Source: Shewanella zhangzhouensis (lineage in GTDB: Bacteria > Pseudomonadota > Gammaproteobacteria > Enterobacterales > Shewanellaceae). From it: a stretch of 64,000 nt of DNA. The DNA lies in contig NZ_CP080414.1 of NCBI RefSeq assembly GCF_019457615.1, positions 1,920,501 to 1,984,500 on the forward strand, in the 5' to 3' direction. Both the position numbers and the translations under genes were made by a program. Below are positions 51,600 through 61,707 of this stretch, piece after piece; position 1 is the first letter of the stretch; each line of letters starts with the position of its first letter. The notes under the pieces were generated by a model. It did no database searches. It saw only the letters and a list, made by a program, of their open reading frames with translations, and was not told where the DNA came from.

Positions 51600-54158
51600 A
51601 TGTCAGAATTACAGGCCAAGCATTTAAAAGATTATCAGTCTCCCGCTTTCACCATATCTGAATTGGATATGTTGGTGGATTTGTACCCATCCGAGACACG
51701 GGTTATAGCCCGGAGCCAAGTGATCCGCTGCCGCGAAAATGAAGCCCTGTTGCTTGATGGAGAAGGGCTGGAACTCAAATCAGTCAAGGTAAACAACGAC
51801 GCACATCCATATCAGATTGTCGCGGGTCAGTTACGTCTGGAAGGGCTGCCAGCAACCTTCGAGCTTGAGATTGAAACCCAGCTAGACCCTGTGGGCAATA
51901 CCAGCCTCGAGGGGCTGTACATGTCAGATGGGGCTTACTGCACCCAGTGCGAGGCCGAAGGTTTTCGTCGTGTTACCTATTTCCTCGACCGCCCCGATGT
52001 GCTTGCCAAATACCGGGTGCGAATTGAAGCACCCAGGAAGGGGTTCCCTTACCTGTTGAGTAACGGTAACAAGGTCGAAGCAGGAGAGCTCGATGGCGAC
52101 CGCCACTATGTGGTGTGGGAAGACCCATTCCCGAAACCAAGCTATTTGTTTGCCCTGGTTGCCGGTGACTTTGACTTGCTGCAAGACAGCTTCGTTACCC
52201 AGAGTGGCCGTGATGTGGCACTCGAAGTTTTCGTCGATAAAGGTAACTTGCATAAGGCCCATCATGCGATGGAAAGCCTTAAAAAATCCATGGCCTGGGA
52301 TGAAAGCCGCTTCGGTCTTGAGTACGATCTCGATATCTACATGATTGTTGCTGTTGACTTTTTCAACATGGGTGCCATGGAAAACAAGGGCCTCAACATA
52401 TTTAATACCAAATATGTTCTGGCCGACACCGAAAGCGCCACCGACGATGACTTCCACGGTATTGAGTCTGTGGTGGGGCATGAATACTTTCACAACTGGA
52501 CCGGTAACCGGGTGACCTGCCGTGACTGGTTTCAGTTGAGCCTGAAAGAAGGGTTGACGGTGTTTCGCGATCAGGAGTTCAGCTCCGATGTTGGCTCCCG
52601 GGCGGTAAACCGTATTCAGGCAATTAAGGTTATTAAAAATCAGCAGTTTGCTGAGGACTCTGGCCCAATGGCGCATCCTATTCGCCCGAAAAGTGTGATT
52701 GAGATGAATAACTTCTACACGGTGACCGTCTACAACAAGGGCGCCGAAGTCATTCGTATGATGCATACCCTGCTGGGGGAGGCTGGCTTTCAGGCCGGGA
52801 TGAAGCTGTATTTCCAGCGCCACGATGGTCAGGCGGTAACCTGTGATGATTTTGTCGCGGCCATGGAAGATGCAAGCGGCGTGGATTTGAGTCAGTTCCG
52901 TCTGTGGTATAACCAGGCCGGTACGCCAACGCTCAAGGTCTCTGACAGCTTTGATGTTAACAGTGGAGAATACCGCCTGGTCGTTCTGCAGCAGTTGCCG
53001 CCACAGGCGGGTGACGATGCCAAGCCCATGCACATTCCTTTTGATTTGGAGCTTATCGGTGAAGATGGCAAGTCTCTTGTAAACAAGGTGCTTGACGTTA
53101 AAGAAGCCCATAACGAGTTTGTGTTCGAGGGGCTCAGCGCCAGGCCGGTGCCGTCACTGCTGCAAAACTTTTCGGCGCCGGTGAAGTTGGAGTACGACTT
53201 TACCACAGCGCAACTTATCAGTTTGATGCGTCATGCAAGCTCGGAAGTGGCCCGCTGGGAAGCCTCGGTGAGCCTAATCAGCCGAGCCATTTGGGGTAAC
53301 GTGAACACTCTCATCGCCGGCGGTGATATGGCGCTGGATACCCGTGTGGCCGATGCCTTCCGCGCCGTACTGCTGGATGAGGAACTCGACACTCAACTTG
53401 CCGCCGAAATTCTCAATCTTCCGTCTATCAACGCCTTGATTGAGCAGGTCGACAGTGTCAACTTCGATGCGCTGGTCTCGGCCCGGGCCTTTGTGCTGGA
53501 AGAGTTGTCGGCCAATCTGGAAGACGAGCTGTTGGTCCGCTACAGAGAACTTTATAACGTCGACACAGCGCCAGCGCGGGCCCTCAAGAATGCATGTCTT
53601 GCAATGCTTGCCCGGGGCGGTTTGTGCCCGGAAGAGTTGGTCGAAAAGCAGTTTAATGAAAGCAGCAACATGACAGATTCACTCGCAGCCCTTGGCGCAG
53701 CCATGGCCGGTGAGCACGACTGCCTGGATACCCTGCTAGAGCGGTTCGAGCAGCGCTGGGTCGATACACCTCTGGTGATGGATAAGTGGTTTATGCTACA
53801 AGCCAGTCGCCAGGATGATGCTGTTCTTGGCCGTATCGATGCACTGGTTAGCCATAAGGCATTCAGTCTCAATAACCCCAACCGTGTGCGTTCGTTGATT
53901 GGCTGCTTCGCCGCCAACAATCCGGTGCAATTCCACCGCGAAGACGGCGAGGGATATCGTCTTTTGACCCGTTACTTGAAGCAGCTTAACGGTGTAAACC
54001 CACAGGTGGCGGCGCGGATCATTACACCGCTCATTCAGTTCGGCAAATTTGATGAGGTCCGCAAGCAGAACATGAAAGCCTGTCTTGAGCAGCTGATCGC
54101 TTTGCCCGAGTTGTCCCGTGACTTGTACGAAAAGGTATCGCGGGCATTGTCGCAGTAA
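51600..54158 (+). CDS. pepN: Aminopeptidase N
   Basis: This is an 852-residue M1 zinc aminopeptidase, close to E. coli PepN (870). The GAMEN substrate motif is in FNMGAMENKGLN. The zinc site HEYFH gives His294, Glu295 and His298, with Glu317 as third ligand in SLKEGLTVFRD. The helical C-terminal domain is full length. It removes N-terminal residues from cytoplasmic peptides. It lies downstream of the proQ-prc terminator with its own start. Confidence 0.97.
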   Translation: MSELQAKHLKDYQSPAFTISELDMLVDLYPSETRVIARSQVIRCRENEALLLDGEGLELKSVKVNNDAHPYQIVAGQLRLEGLPATFELEIETQLDPVGNTSLEGLYMSDGAYCTQCEAEGFRRVTYFLDRPDVLAKYRVRIEAPRKGFPYLLSNGNKVEAGELDGDRHYVVWEDPFPKPSYLFALVAGDFDLLQDSFVTQSGRDVALEVFVDKGNLHKAHHAMESLKKSMAWDESRFGLEYDLDIYMIVAVDFFNMGAMENKGLNIFNTKYVLADTESATDDDFHGIESVVGHEYFHNWTGNRVTCRDWFQLSLKEGLTVFRDQEFSSDVGSRAVNRIQAIKVIKNQQFAEDSGPMAHPIRPKSVIEMNNFYTVTVYNKGAEVIRMMHTLLGEAGFQAGMKLYFQRHDGQAVTCDDFVAAMEDASGVDLSQFRLWYNQAGTPTLKVSDSFDVNSGEYRLVVLQQLPPQAGDDAKPMHIPFDLELIGEDGKSLVNKVLDVKEAHNEFVFEGLSARPVPSLLQNFSAPVKLEYDFTTAQLISLMRHASSEVARWEASVSLISRAIWGNVNTLIAGGDMALDTRVADAFRAVLLDEELDTQLAAEILNLPSINALIEQVDSVNFDALVSARAFVLEELSANLEDELLVRYRELYNVDTAPARALKNACLAMLARGGLCPEELVEKQFNESSNMTDSLAALGAAMAGEHDCLDTLLERFEQRWVDTPLVMDKWFMLQASRQDDAVLGRIDALVSHKAFSLNNPNRVRSLIGCFAANNPVQFHREDGEGYRLLTRYLKQLNGVNPQVAARIITPLIQFGKFDEVRKQNMKACLEQLIALPELSRDLYEKVSRALSQ

Positions 54159-54296
54159 TTGTTAACCTTTCTACGGTCAGAGCCTGTGTTATTGCCTCTT
54201 TTGGATGTGATGCACAGGTGCGCCGGATAAAGGCATTGGCGTTGATTGGGGCGTGGTGCCGACGTGGTGCCGCCCCTTCATTTTCGGAGTGCGAAA

Positions 54297-54515
54297 TTGG
54301 AACTCTTTTTTCGGCTTAGTGTCGGCTTTAATGATTTTTTAAAATACTATCAAGGTGATGCAACCATGGTTGAAGTTAAAGACATTGAGGGCAGGGTACT
54401 TTGGATCAACGCCAGGCATTTTCGTCCCTACGTTACCCGCGACGGGATACAGGGACTTTTCCGCATGGAGCTCGATAAACAGGGTGAATTACAGTTGTTA
54501 CAAAAATTAGAGTAA
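54297..54515 (+). CDS. DUF2835 family protein
   Basis: I place the start at the TTG at 54297, 8 bases after a CGGAG site, giving 72 residues (LELFFRLSVGFNDFLKYYQG), the normal size of the family. The alternative ATG at 54246 would add 17 residues without family support. The core FLKYYQGDATMVEVKDIEGRVLWI and ARHFRPYVTRDGIQGLFRM is typical of DUF2835, whose function is unknown. Confidence 0.8.
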   Translation: MELFFRLSVGFNDFLKYYQGDATMVEVKDIEGRVLWINARHFRPYVTRDGIQGLFRMELDKQGELQLLQKLE

Positions 54516-54825
54516 TAACTTAAAACGTTTGATTTATTCGTCTTTAGCGAATTAGCTCGTCCGCAAGCGCCTAAGCTATTGAAAAAAACTGACTAATCCT
54601 ACCAGTTGTGGCATACATTTCAGACAACTAAAAAAAATTCAAATTCACACCTTTCAGTTTGGCTGCCAATAGCACCTAAGTGCTCAATTCTTTAGAAAAT
54701 TTTCTCCATACTCGCCTTGCCGTGAACGGGCAATTGCTGTAACAATGGTGTTACCTGTAGGCTAACCACATGTTGGTTGCAATACCTATAAAAAAGAATC
54801 CAGCAGGTTACGGAGAGAAGCTAAC
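54516..54825. other. AT-rich regulatory region before the DUF1302 operon
   Basis: These 310 bases hold no gene. They are AT-rich compared with the surroundings. Two inverted repeats lie near the downstream end: GTAAC-N6-GTTAC at 54739-54754 and AACCA-N5-TGGTT at about 54764-54778. They are candidate regulator sites for the operon at 54826. No match to a known operator is claimed. Confidence 0.4.
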
Positions 54826-56901
54826 ATGAAAAGTGTTAAAAAGGGTTTTAACAAGACGGCGCTTTCTTTGGGGGTTGCGTCAGCCCTGAGTCTGGGAAGT
54901 ATTCCTGCTCAGGCCGTATCGTTCGATTGGGGCGAAGTGCAAGGGTCTTTCGACTCGACCTTCACCCTGGGTGCCAGCTGGCGCGTGGAAAAACGCGACT
55001 GGGACGGCCAAATCGGTAAGGTAAATCACCCCAGATTCGATTGGTCCAACTATTCTGCATTTGGCAACACCAAGTACACCTCGGCAGAAATCTGGGCTCA
55101 ACCAGGTTCATACTCAAGTAACAACGACTTGAGCAACTTACTCTATTCCCAGGGCGACACCACTTCTGAAATTTTCAAAGGTTTGCATGAGCTGTCGCTG
55201 AAATACGAAAACTTCGGTCTCTTCGCCCGTGGCATGTATTTCTATGACCGCAAGCTTAACGACGGTGACTTCGGTTTTTCCGATCCCATCACAGGTCAAG
55301 AGTTTGATCCCTGTGCAGACAAACGCGCCAAGGAATTGCAGTGTAAGGACATCCGTCTGCTGGATGCCTTCGTCTATGCCAACTTTGACTTTAATGATGG
55401 CCAAAATCCGCTGACCGTTCGGGTCGGTAATCAGGTGGTCTCATGGGGCGAAAGTACGCTGATTGCCCATGGTATAGGTGTAATTAACCCGGTTGACCTG
55501 AACATCCTTAACGCCCCCGGTGCGGAGCTCAAAGAAGCTTTCCGTCCACAGGGTATGGTGTGGGCGTCTCTGGGGGTAACAGAAAACCTCAGTCTGGAAG
55601 CCTTTTATCAGTATGACTGGCAGCCAATTTGGGTCCCAACACCGGGTTCAATTTTTGCCACCAACGACTTTGCAGGCTATGGCGGGTATCAGCAAAACGC
55701 CCAGCTTGGCTTTAACGCCAACCCGGATATCAACCTGGACTTTATTCAGGCCGAGTATGAAAAGCTGGCACAGATGATTGTCGCCGGCGCGTTTTCATCT
55801 CCTGAAGGCACACAAAGCCTCATCCGTGCGGCGCTGGCCTATCCCACCAAGGTGACCCTGATTCAGGACGAAGCTGAGGCGAGCGATGATGGTCAATATG
55901 GTCTTAAGCTTGGGTACTACGCCCCTGAGCTGGGTGAGACCGAGTTTGGTCTTTACTACATGAACTACCACAGTCGTCGTCCGCTTATCAGTGGTACCGC
56001 GGCTAACTTTGACCTGGTCCCTCTGCTCACCGACATGACCACTGTGGGCATGAATGCCGGTAATATCGATCGCAACCTCATCCTCGGACTCGAAAGTTTC
56101 TCCAAGGCTCAGATTGTGTATCCAGAAGACATCCAGCTCTACGGGTTCAGCTTTAACACCCTGATTGGCGATACCTCGGTTGCCGGTGAAATTGCTCACC
56201 GTCAGGACGAGCCACTGCAAATCGATGACGTGGAACTCCTGTTTGCCGCCATGCCGCAGCAGCTGGCGAACTCCAACGTGGTCGGTGGTGATTACAGCTA
56301 CCTTGATGGTCTGTCTCAGTACACCTCTTACTTCAATAAAGACGTGAATCCAGGTGATTATGCCGAAGGCTTTATCCGAGTGGATACCACTCAGGCTCAG
56401 TTCACCCTGACACACCTCTTTGGCCCAACTCTGGGTACTGACAACCTGACCATGCTTGCGGAAGTGGGCGGCATCTGGATCCACGACATGCCATCACCTG
56501 ACGAGCTGCGTCTCAATGGTCCAGGCACTGCCCGCAGCGGCGGTAAAGAAGGGTACGAAGCCATTATTCAGGTGCTGCACAATGGCCCTGAAACCAACCC
56601 CTTCCCAACCGATTTTGCCTGGGGTTACCGTATTGTGGCCAAGGCCGACTATAACAACCTGTTCGCCGGTATCAACGTGTCGCCACGGGTTATCTGGTCA
56701 CACGATGTTGACGGTATCACGCCAGACCCATTGTTCCTGTTCACCGAGGGACGCAAGTCAGTGGCTGTGGGTATCAACTTCGACTACCAGAGCCGTTGGG
56801 GCGCGGATTTGTCTTACAACAGCTTCTTCGGTGGTGTAGGTACCACCAACGCCATGAGCGATCGCGATTATGTGTCGTTCAATATCAAGTATTCTATCTA
56901 A
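54826..56901 (+). CDS. DUF1302 outer-membrane protein
   Basis: This is a 691-residue exported protein: signal peptide (basic start, hydrophobic core, cleavage near PAQA), then a beta-strand-rich chain with alternating aromatic residues and a C-terminal VSFNIKYSI strand. It matches the DUF1302 pattern (FDSTFTLGASWRVEKRDW, VVSWGESTLIAHGIGVINPVDL). Such proteins are thought to be outer-membrane channels for hydrophobic compounds. An GGAG-like site precedes the ATG. It is first in a four-gene operon with DUF1329, YCF48 and an RND pump, so it may be the outer-membrane exit or entry point. Confidence 0.92.
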   Translation: MKSVKKGFNKTALSLGVASALSLGSIPAQAVSFDWGEVQGSFDSTFTLGASWRVEKRDWDGQIGKVNHPRFDWSNYSAFGNTKYTSAEIWAQPGSYSSNNDLSNLLYSQGDTTSEIFKGLHELSLKYENFGLFARGMYFYDRKLNDGDFGFSDPITGQEFDPCADKRAKELQCKDIRLLDAFVYANFDFNDGQNPLTVRVGNQVVSWGESTLIAHGIGVINPVDLNILNAPGAELKEAFRPQGMVWASLGVTENLSLEAFYQYDWQPIWVPTPGSIFATNDFAGYGGYQQNAQLGFNANPDINLDFIQAEYEKLAQMIVAGAFSSPEGTQSLIRAALAYPTKVTLIQDEAEASDDGQYGLKLGYYAPELGETEFGLYYMNYHSRRPLISGTAANFDLVPLLTDMTTVGMNAGNIDRNLILGLESFSKAQIVYPEDIQLYGFSFNTLIGDTSVAGEIAHRQDEPLQIDDVELLFAAMPQQLANSNVVGGDYSYLDGLSQYTSYFNKDVNPGDYAEGFIRVDTTQAQFTLTHLFGPTLGTDNLTMLAEVGGIWIHDMPSPDELRLNGPGTARSGGKEGYEAIIQVLHNGPETNPFPTDFAWGYRIVAKADYNNLFAGINVSPRVIWSHDVDGITPDPLFLFTEGRKSVAVGINFDYQSRWGADLSYNSFFGGVGTTNAMSDRDYVSFNIKYSI

Positions 56902-56913
56902 AGGACAATAACA

Positions 56914-58278
56914 ATGAAGAAACTTGCGATATTGTCTGCAGCGGTAATGTTTGCCTTGAGTGGCGGCGCTGCAGTGGCGAAAGTCTCCGAGGCCGACGCG
57001 GCCAAGTTGGGCACCAGCCTGACTCCCATGGGCGGTGAAATGGCTGCCAATGCCGATGGCTCTATCCCAGCGTGGAATGGTGGCATCACAGCCGCACCTG
57101 CCGGTTATAAAAAGGGCGACCACCATCCAGATCCTTATTCAGCCGACAAGATTGAATACACTGTGACCAAGGCTAATCTGGAGCAGTACAAGAGTTTGCT
57201 GACCCCCGGTCAAATCAAGCTGTTTGAGCTGTATCCCGATACCTTCAAAATGAACGTCTACAAAACCCAGCGCAGTGCTTCAGCTCCTCAGTGGGTTTAC
57301 GATGCCACCAAGGCTAACGCATCCCGCGCCGAACTGGTTCAGGGTGGTAACGGTGTTTTGGGTGCCGCTGTCGGTATTCCATTCCCCATTCCACAAAATG
57401 GTCTCGAGGCTATCTGGAACCATATCCTGCGTTTCCGTGGCGTTGACATTGAAACCCAGCGTAACCAGGCTGCACCTGCCAAGGGCGGCGGCTATACCCT
57501 GGTTGAATTGTCTGAGCAGCTGCGCTTTGAATATTCACAGCCAGATATGACACCTGAAAAGCTTAAAGAAAACAACACGCTTGCGCTCTTTAAGCAGGTT
57601 GTGACCCAGCCAGCCCGTTTGGCCGGTACCGCGCTTTTGGTAAAAGAAACTCTGGATCAGGAAGCTCTGCCTCGTCAGGCATGGACCTATAACACCGGGC
57701 AGCGCCGGGTGCGCAAGGCGCCCAACGTGGCCTTTGATACCCCGGGTACAGTATCCGACGGTCTACGTACCACTGACGACTACGATATGTTTAACGGCTC
57801 TCCAAGCCGCTATAACTGGGAACTGGTCGGCAAGAAGGAAATCCTGATCCCGTACAACGACTACAAGTTGCACTCAGATAAGGTTAAGTACGACGACATC
57901 CTGACTCCGGGTCACATCAACCCTGATCTGGTGCGTTGGGAGAAGCACCGCGTGTGGGAAGTGAAAGCGACCCTGAAAGACGGCATGCGCCACATATACA
58001 AAACCCGCGTGTTCTTCCTGGATGAAGATTCCTGGCAGGTGTCAGCCACCGACATGTACGACAACCGTGATGAGCTCTACCGTGTGGCCTTTGCCCATGG
58101 CTTGAACTATTACGAAGTGCCCGCGCACTGGAGTACGCTGGAAGTGTTCCACGACCTGCAATCACGCCGTTATCTGGCCATTGGTTTGGATAATGAAGGT
58201 AGCATGTACGACTTCGATGCCAAGTTGTCTGCTTCAGACTTCACACCAGACGCACTGCGTCGTGAAGGCGTGCGTTAA
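56914..58278 (+). CDS. DUF1329 exported protein
   Basis: This is a 454-residue exported protein with a signal peptide (cleavage near AVAK), starting 12 bases after the DUF1302 stop. It has DUF1329 features: AKLGTSLTPMGGEMAANADGS near the N-terminus, GYTLVELSEQLRF in the middle and RYLAIGLDNEGSMYDFDA near the end. DUF1329 is described in domain databases as resembling lipoprotein-sorting (LolA/LolB-like) proteins, so it may carry a hydrophobic cargo across the periplasm. It always occurs with DUF1302 in the contexts I know. No enzymatic motif is visible. Confidence 0.92.
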   Translation: MKKLAILSAAVMFALSGGAAVAKVSEADAAKLGTSLTPMGGEMAANADGSIPAWNGGITAAPAGYKKGDHHPDPYSADKIEYTVTKANLEQYKSLLTPGQIKLFELYPDTFKMNVYKTQRSASAPQWVYDATKANASRAELVQGGNGVLGAAVGIPFPIPQNGLEAIWNHILRFRGVDIETQRNQAAPAKGGGYTLVELSEQLRFEYSQPDMTPEKLKENNTLALFKQVVTQPARLAGTALLVKETLDQEALPRQAWTYNTGQRRVRKAPNVAFDTPGTVSDGLRTTDDYDMFNGSPSRYNWELVGKKEILIPYNDYKLHSDKVKYDDILTPGHINPDLVRWEKHRVWEVKATLKDGMRHIYKTRVFFLDEDSWQVSATDMYDNRDELYRVAFAHGLNYYEVPAHWSTLEVFHDLQSRRYLAIGLDNEGSMYDFDAKLSASDFTPDALRREGVR

Positions 58279-58298
58279 TTTTTATCAGCCAGTAAACC

Positions 58299-58324
58299 GG
58301 GGCGCGTTCTGCGCCCCTAATTTT
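58299..58324 (+). terminator. Weak intra-operon hairpin between DUF1329 and YCF48 genes
   Basis: GGGGCGC pairs with GCGCCCC around GTTCT, then TAATTTT. The T run is broken, so it would act as partial termination or mRNA processing rather than a full stop. Confidence 0.5.
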
Positions 58325-58342
58325 CAGCATTAGGATGTTTTT

Positions 58343-59353
58343 ATGTTGCTGCGAGCCTTGTTGCCACTCTCTTTACTCTCCCTCGCCGTGATGTCTGCCC
58401 AGGCGGCAGACAGTCCGGGGCACCAGCTTCAACCCAATGCGGTCAAGAGTCTGTTACTGGACGTTGTGAATGCCGGTGAATATTTGGTCGCTGTGGGTGA
58501 GCGAGGCCATGTTTTGCTGGGAAACGGTAGCTGGCAGCAGGTTGAAACTCCCACGGATGCGCAGCTCACCAAGGCTTTTTTCCTTAACAATCAGTTGGGT
58601 TGGGCAGTAGGGCACGATGCTACTATTATTCATACCCAGGATGGCGGAAAGAGCTGGAGCAAACAATTCTCTGCCCCCGAGCGCGAACGCCCCTTTATGG
58701 ATGTGTTGTTCGTGGATGACAAGCGCGGCTTCGCGGTAGGCGCTTACGGCCTTTTCTTTACCACCTACGATGGCGGAAAGCAGTGGCAGGAAGTTTTCCA
58801 CCAGGAGCTTCTGTTTGAAGAAGATCTGGCTTATTTGAACGAACTTAAGGACACAGATCCCGAGGCCTATGCCATTGAACGGGCTTCTCTGCTGCCGCAT
58901 TTTAACCGTTTGCTGCGTCTCGACGACGGCCGCTTGCTGATGGTGGGTGAGCTGGGGCTGGTCGCTGTATCAGACAATAACGGCGACAGCTTTACCCGCC
59001 TGCCATTTGACTATGAAGGTTCAATGTTCTCTGCCATTCAGCAGGGAGAACGTGTTTATGTAATGGGCCTCAGAGGCCATGTGTTTGAGGCCGGATTGGC
59101 ATTGGATGACTGGCAGCAGCTCGAATTACCTGTCGAGTCCAGTATCAATGGCGCCCTTGCGGATGACAAAGGCACGATTTACTTTGTCGGTAACGCAGGT
59201 GTCATACTCAGTAAGCCGGAAGGTGAAGAGGTCTCTCTGGTGGCACGTCGTCAGGGGGAGAACCTCGTGGCAGCGGCCAAAGACAGCCGCGGTAAAGTGT
59301 GGCTTGTTGGGGCCAAGGGCGTATTTGCGCTCGAAGATGCCCAGAAACATTAA
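58343..59353 (+). CDS. YCF48-type beta-propeller exported protein
   Basis: This is a 336-residue exported protein with a signal peptide (cleavage near AQA, residue 21). The mature chain has BNR/YCF48 repeats, each a V-G-x-x-G plus a DGGKxW motif: GWAVGHDATIIHTQDGGKSW, GFAVGAYGLFFTTYDGGKQW and MVGELGLVAVSDNNGDSF. Plant and cyanobacterial relatives are assembly factors. Here it probably scaffolds or couples the RND pump to the outer membrane. It is 37 bases upstream of the RND gene. Confidence 0.9.
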   Translation: MLLRALLPLSLLSLAVMSAQAADSPGHQLQPNAVKSLLLDVVNAGEYLVAVGERGHVLLGNGSWQQVETPTDAQLTKAFFLNNQLGWAVGHDATIIHTQDGGKSWSKQFSAPERERPFMDVLFVDDKRGFAVGAYGLFFTTYDGGKQWQEVFHQELLFEEDLAYLNELKDTDPEAYAIERASLLPHFNRLLRLDDGRLLMVGELGLVAVSDNNGDSFTRLPFDYEGSMFSAIQQGERVYVMGLRGHVFEAGLALDDWQQLELPVESSINGALADDKGTIYFVGNAGVILSKPEGEEVSLVARRQGENLVAAAKDSRGKVWLVGAKGVFALEDAQKH

Positions 59354-59390
59354 TCAATGTGTCTATAACGATAACAACAGGACCTAAGTG

Positions 59391-61697
59391 ATGTTGGAAA
59401 AACTGGTCAATGGGTTTGAAAGTTTCCTCTTTCGCCATCGTGGATGGGTAATCAGTATCTTTGTATTACTGACAGCCTTTTTGGGCTATCAGGCAAGCCA
59501 GCTGAAGATGGATGCGGCCTTTGTCAAAAACATTCCCCTCAACCACAGTTACATGCAAACCTATCTCAAGCACCAAAAGGATTTTGGCGGTGCCAACTCG
59601 ATTATGGTGGCCGTTGAGGATACCAGTGGGAATATCTTCAATCCGGTCTTTTTTGATGCACTGAAAAATGTGCACGATCAGCTTTTTTTTATCCCCGGTA
59701 TCGAACGCTCCCAGGTGAAATCGCTGTTTTCTCCGTCAACCCGTTTTACCGAAGTAGTGGAAGACGGTTTTGCCGGTGGTCCCGTGATCCCGGCGGATTA
59801 TGTCAACGACGACATGGGTCTCGCGGTGGTGCGCGATAACATTGAGAAGGCGGGTATTGTTGGCCGTCTTATCGCCGAGGATTACAGCGCGGCCATGGTG
59901 TCGGCCCAGTTGATGGACTTTGACCCGCAAACCGGTGAGCCGCTGGATACCATTGCCCTTGCAGCCAAGCTGGAAAATGAACTCCGTGGTAAATATGAAA
60001 CCGACACCATCAAGGTGCACATTATCGGTTTTGCCAAAATGGCAGGTGATGTGGCCGACGGTGCCAAGGGTGTACTGCTGTTCTTTTTGATAGCCATCGC
60101 CATTACTGCGGTGATGGTATTCCTGTTTAGCCGCTCTCTGGTACTCACGCTGCTGCCCTTAAGTTGCAGCTTGATAGCCGTGGTGTGGCAGCTGGGACTG
60201 TTAACCGTTGTGGGCTTTGGGCTGGATCCCATGTCGATTCTGGTGCCGTTTTTGGTGTTTGCCATCGGTGTCAGCCACGGAGTGCAAATCATTAACGCCG
60301 TGCGTCAGCGGGTGCTGGACGGCCAGCAAACCAAGGCCGCCGCCGCATCGGCATTTCGCAGCCTGCTGGTACCGGGCGGTGTGGCGCTGCTCTCTGACAC
60401 TGTCGGCTTTATTACCCTGCTTGCCATCGATATCGGCATTATCCGTGAGCTGGCCATCTCGGCGTCGCTTGGTGTTGCCGTGATCATTTTCACCAACCTG
60501 ATTTTGCTGCCAATAGTCATTTCCTTCTTTGATATCAAAACCAAAGAAGATAACGGTCGAGCTGAGCGCAGCAAGGCTTTCTGGCAGCCATTCTCACGTT
60601 TTGCCGACATTCGGGTAGCCGCAGTGGTCCTGCTGGTCACTGCTGGTGTTTATGCACTGGGACTGAAGGGTGCCAGTGAGATGAAAATAGGTGATTTGCA
60701 GGGCGGGGCGCCGGCGCTCCATGCCGATAGCCGCTACAACCAGGACACCTTTTTCATTACCGACCATTTCAGTATTACCACCGACGTGATGACCATTATC
60801 ACCGAGGCCTATCCAGAGGCCTGTACCTACCACGATGCCCTGGAGCGCATCGGCGAGTTTGAGTGGCAGGTGGGCAATACGCCGGGGGTGGAGTCCACTG
60901 CCAGTCTTGCCTCCATCGCCCGTAAGGTGAATGCCGGTTTCAACGAGGGTAACCCCAAGTGGGAAGTGTTGCCCCGTAACACTTCAAGCCTTGTACAGGC
61001 GGTGGGGCAAATCCCAACGACCTCCGGCTTGCTCAATGGCGACTGTTCTGTGATGCCCGTGTATCTGTTCTTAAAAGACCACAAAGCCGAAACTATTGAA
61101 GCCGTTGTCGCCAAGGTAAAGGCGGTCTCGGGCGAGCTGAATACCGATAAAATCCAGTTTAAACTGGCATCGGGTCCGGTGGGGGTGATGGCAGCCACCA
61201 ACGAGGCCGTTGCCGAGGCACAAACGCCCATGATGCTGTATGTCTACGGCGCCGTATTTGTGCTGTGTCTCGCGAGTTTCCGCTCGTTGAGGGCAACTAT
61301 CGCGGTGATTTTGCCACTGTATGTGGTATCGACTCTCGCACAGGCTCTGATGACCAAGCTGGAGATAGGCCTTGCGGTCAGTACCCTGCCTGTGATTGCG
61401 CTCGGTGTGGGTATAGGTGTGGATTATGGCATTTATATTCTGTCGACCATGGCGGTAAAACTGCGTGATGGCATGGCGGTACAGCAGGCTTACCTTGAAG
61501 CATTACAGGAGCGGGGCAGTGCGGTCATCTTTACCGGTCTGACCCTGGCCATTGGGGTGAGCACCTGGTTTTTCTCCGCACTTAAGTTCCAGATGGACAT
61601 GGGAATTTTGCTGACCTTTATGTTCCTGGTAAATATGCTTGGCGCCATAATTATTTTACCGGCGCTGACGGCTGTGTTCTGGCCCAATCGTCGATGA
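59391..61697 (+). CDS. RND/MMPL-family transporter
   Basis: The ATG at 59391 has an AGGA site 8 bases upstream. The 768-residue inner-membrane protein has the MMPL/RND plan: one N-terminal helix (about residues 19-36), a large periplasmic domain, five or six helices (about 215-380) with DPMSILVPFLVFAIGVSHG, a second periplasmic domain, then helices from about 615 with STLPVIALGVGIGVDYGI. Members such as MmpL3 and HpnN move lipids or hydrophobic compounds using proton flow. No periplasmic adaptor protein is present; the other operon proteins may fill that role. The cargo is unknown. Confidence 0.92.
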   Translation: MLEKLVNGFESFLFRHRGWVISIFVLLTAFLGYQASQLKMDAAFVKNIPLNHSYMQTYLKHQKDFGGANSIMVAVEDTSGNIFNPVFFDALKNVHDQLFFIPGIERSQVKSLFSPSTRFTEVVEDGFAGGPVIPADYVNDDMGLAVVRDNIEKAGIVGRLIAEDYSAAMVSAQLMDFDPQTGEPLDTIALAAKLENELRGKYETDTIKVHIIGFAKMAGDVADGAKGVLLFFLIAIAITAVMVFLFSRSLVLTLLPLSCSLIAVVWQLGLLTVVGFGLDPMSILVPFLVFAIGVSHGVQIINAVRQRVLDGQQTKAAAASAFRSLLVPGGVALLSDTVGFITLLAIDIGIIRELAISASLGVAVIIFTNLILLPIVISFFDIKTKEDNGRAERSKAFWQPFSRFADIRVAAVVLLVTAGVYALGLKGASEMKIGDLQGGAPALHADSRYNQDTFFITDHFSITTDVMTIITEAYPEACTYHDALERIGEFEWQVGNTPGVESTASLASIARKVNAGFNEGNPKWEVLPRNTSSLVQAVGQIPTTSGLLNGDCSVMPVYLFLKDHKAETIEAVVAKVKAVSGELNTDKIQFKLASGPVGVMAATNEAVAEAQTPMMLYVYGAVFVLCLASFRSLRATIAVILPLYVVSTLAQALMTKLEIGLAVSTLPVIALGVGIGVDYGIYILSTMAVKLRDGMAVQQAYLEALQERGSAVIFTGLTLAIGVSTWFFSALKFQMDMGILLTFMFLVNMLGAIIILPALTAVFWPNRR

Positions 61698-61707
61698 GCA
61701 TTGAATT

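Noticed and set aside
51924..53111. 395-residue open frame antisense to pepN
   Set aside because: It is opposite the conserved zinc-aminopeptidase core and is explained by codon bias of pepN.
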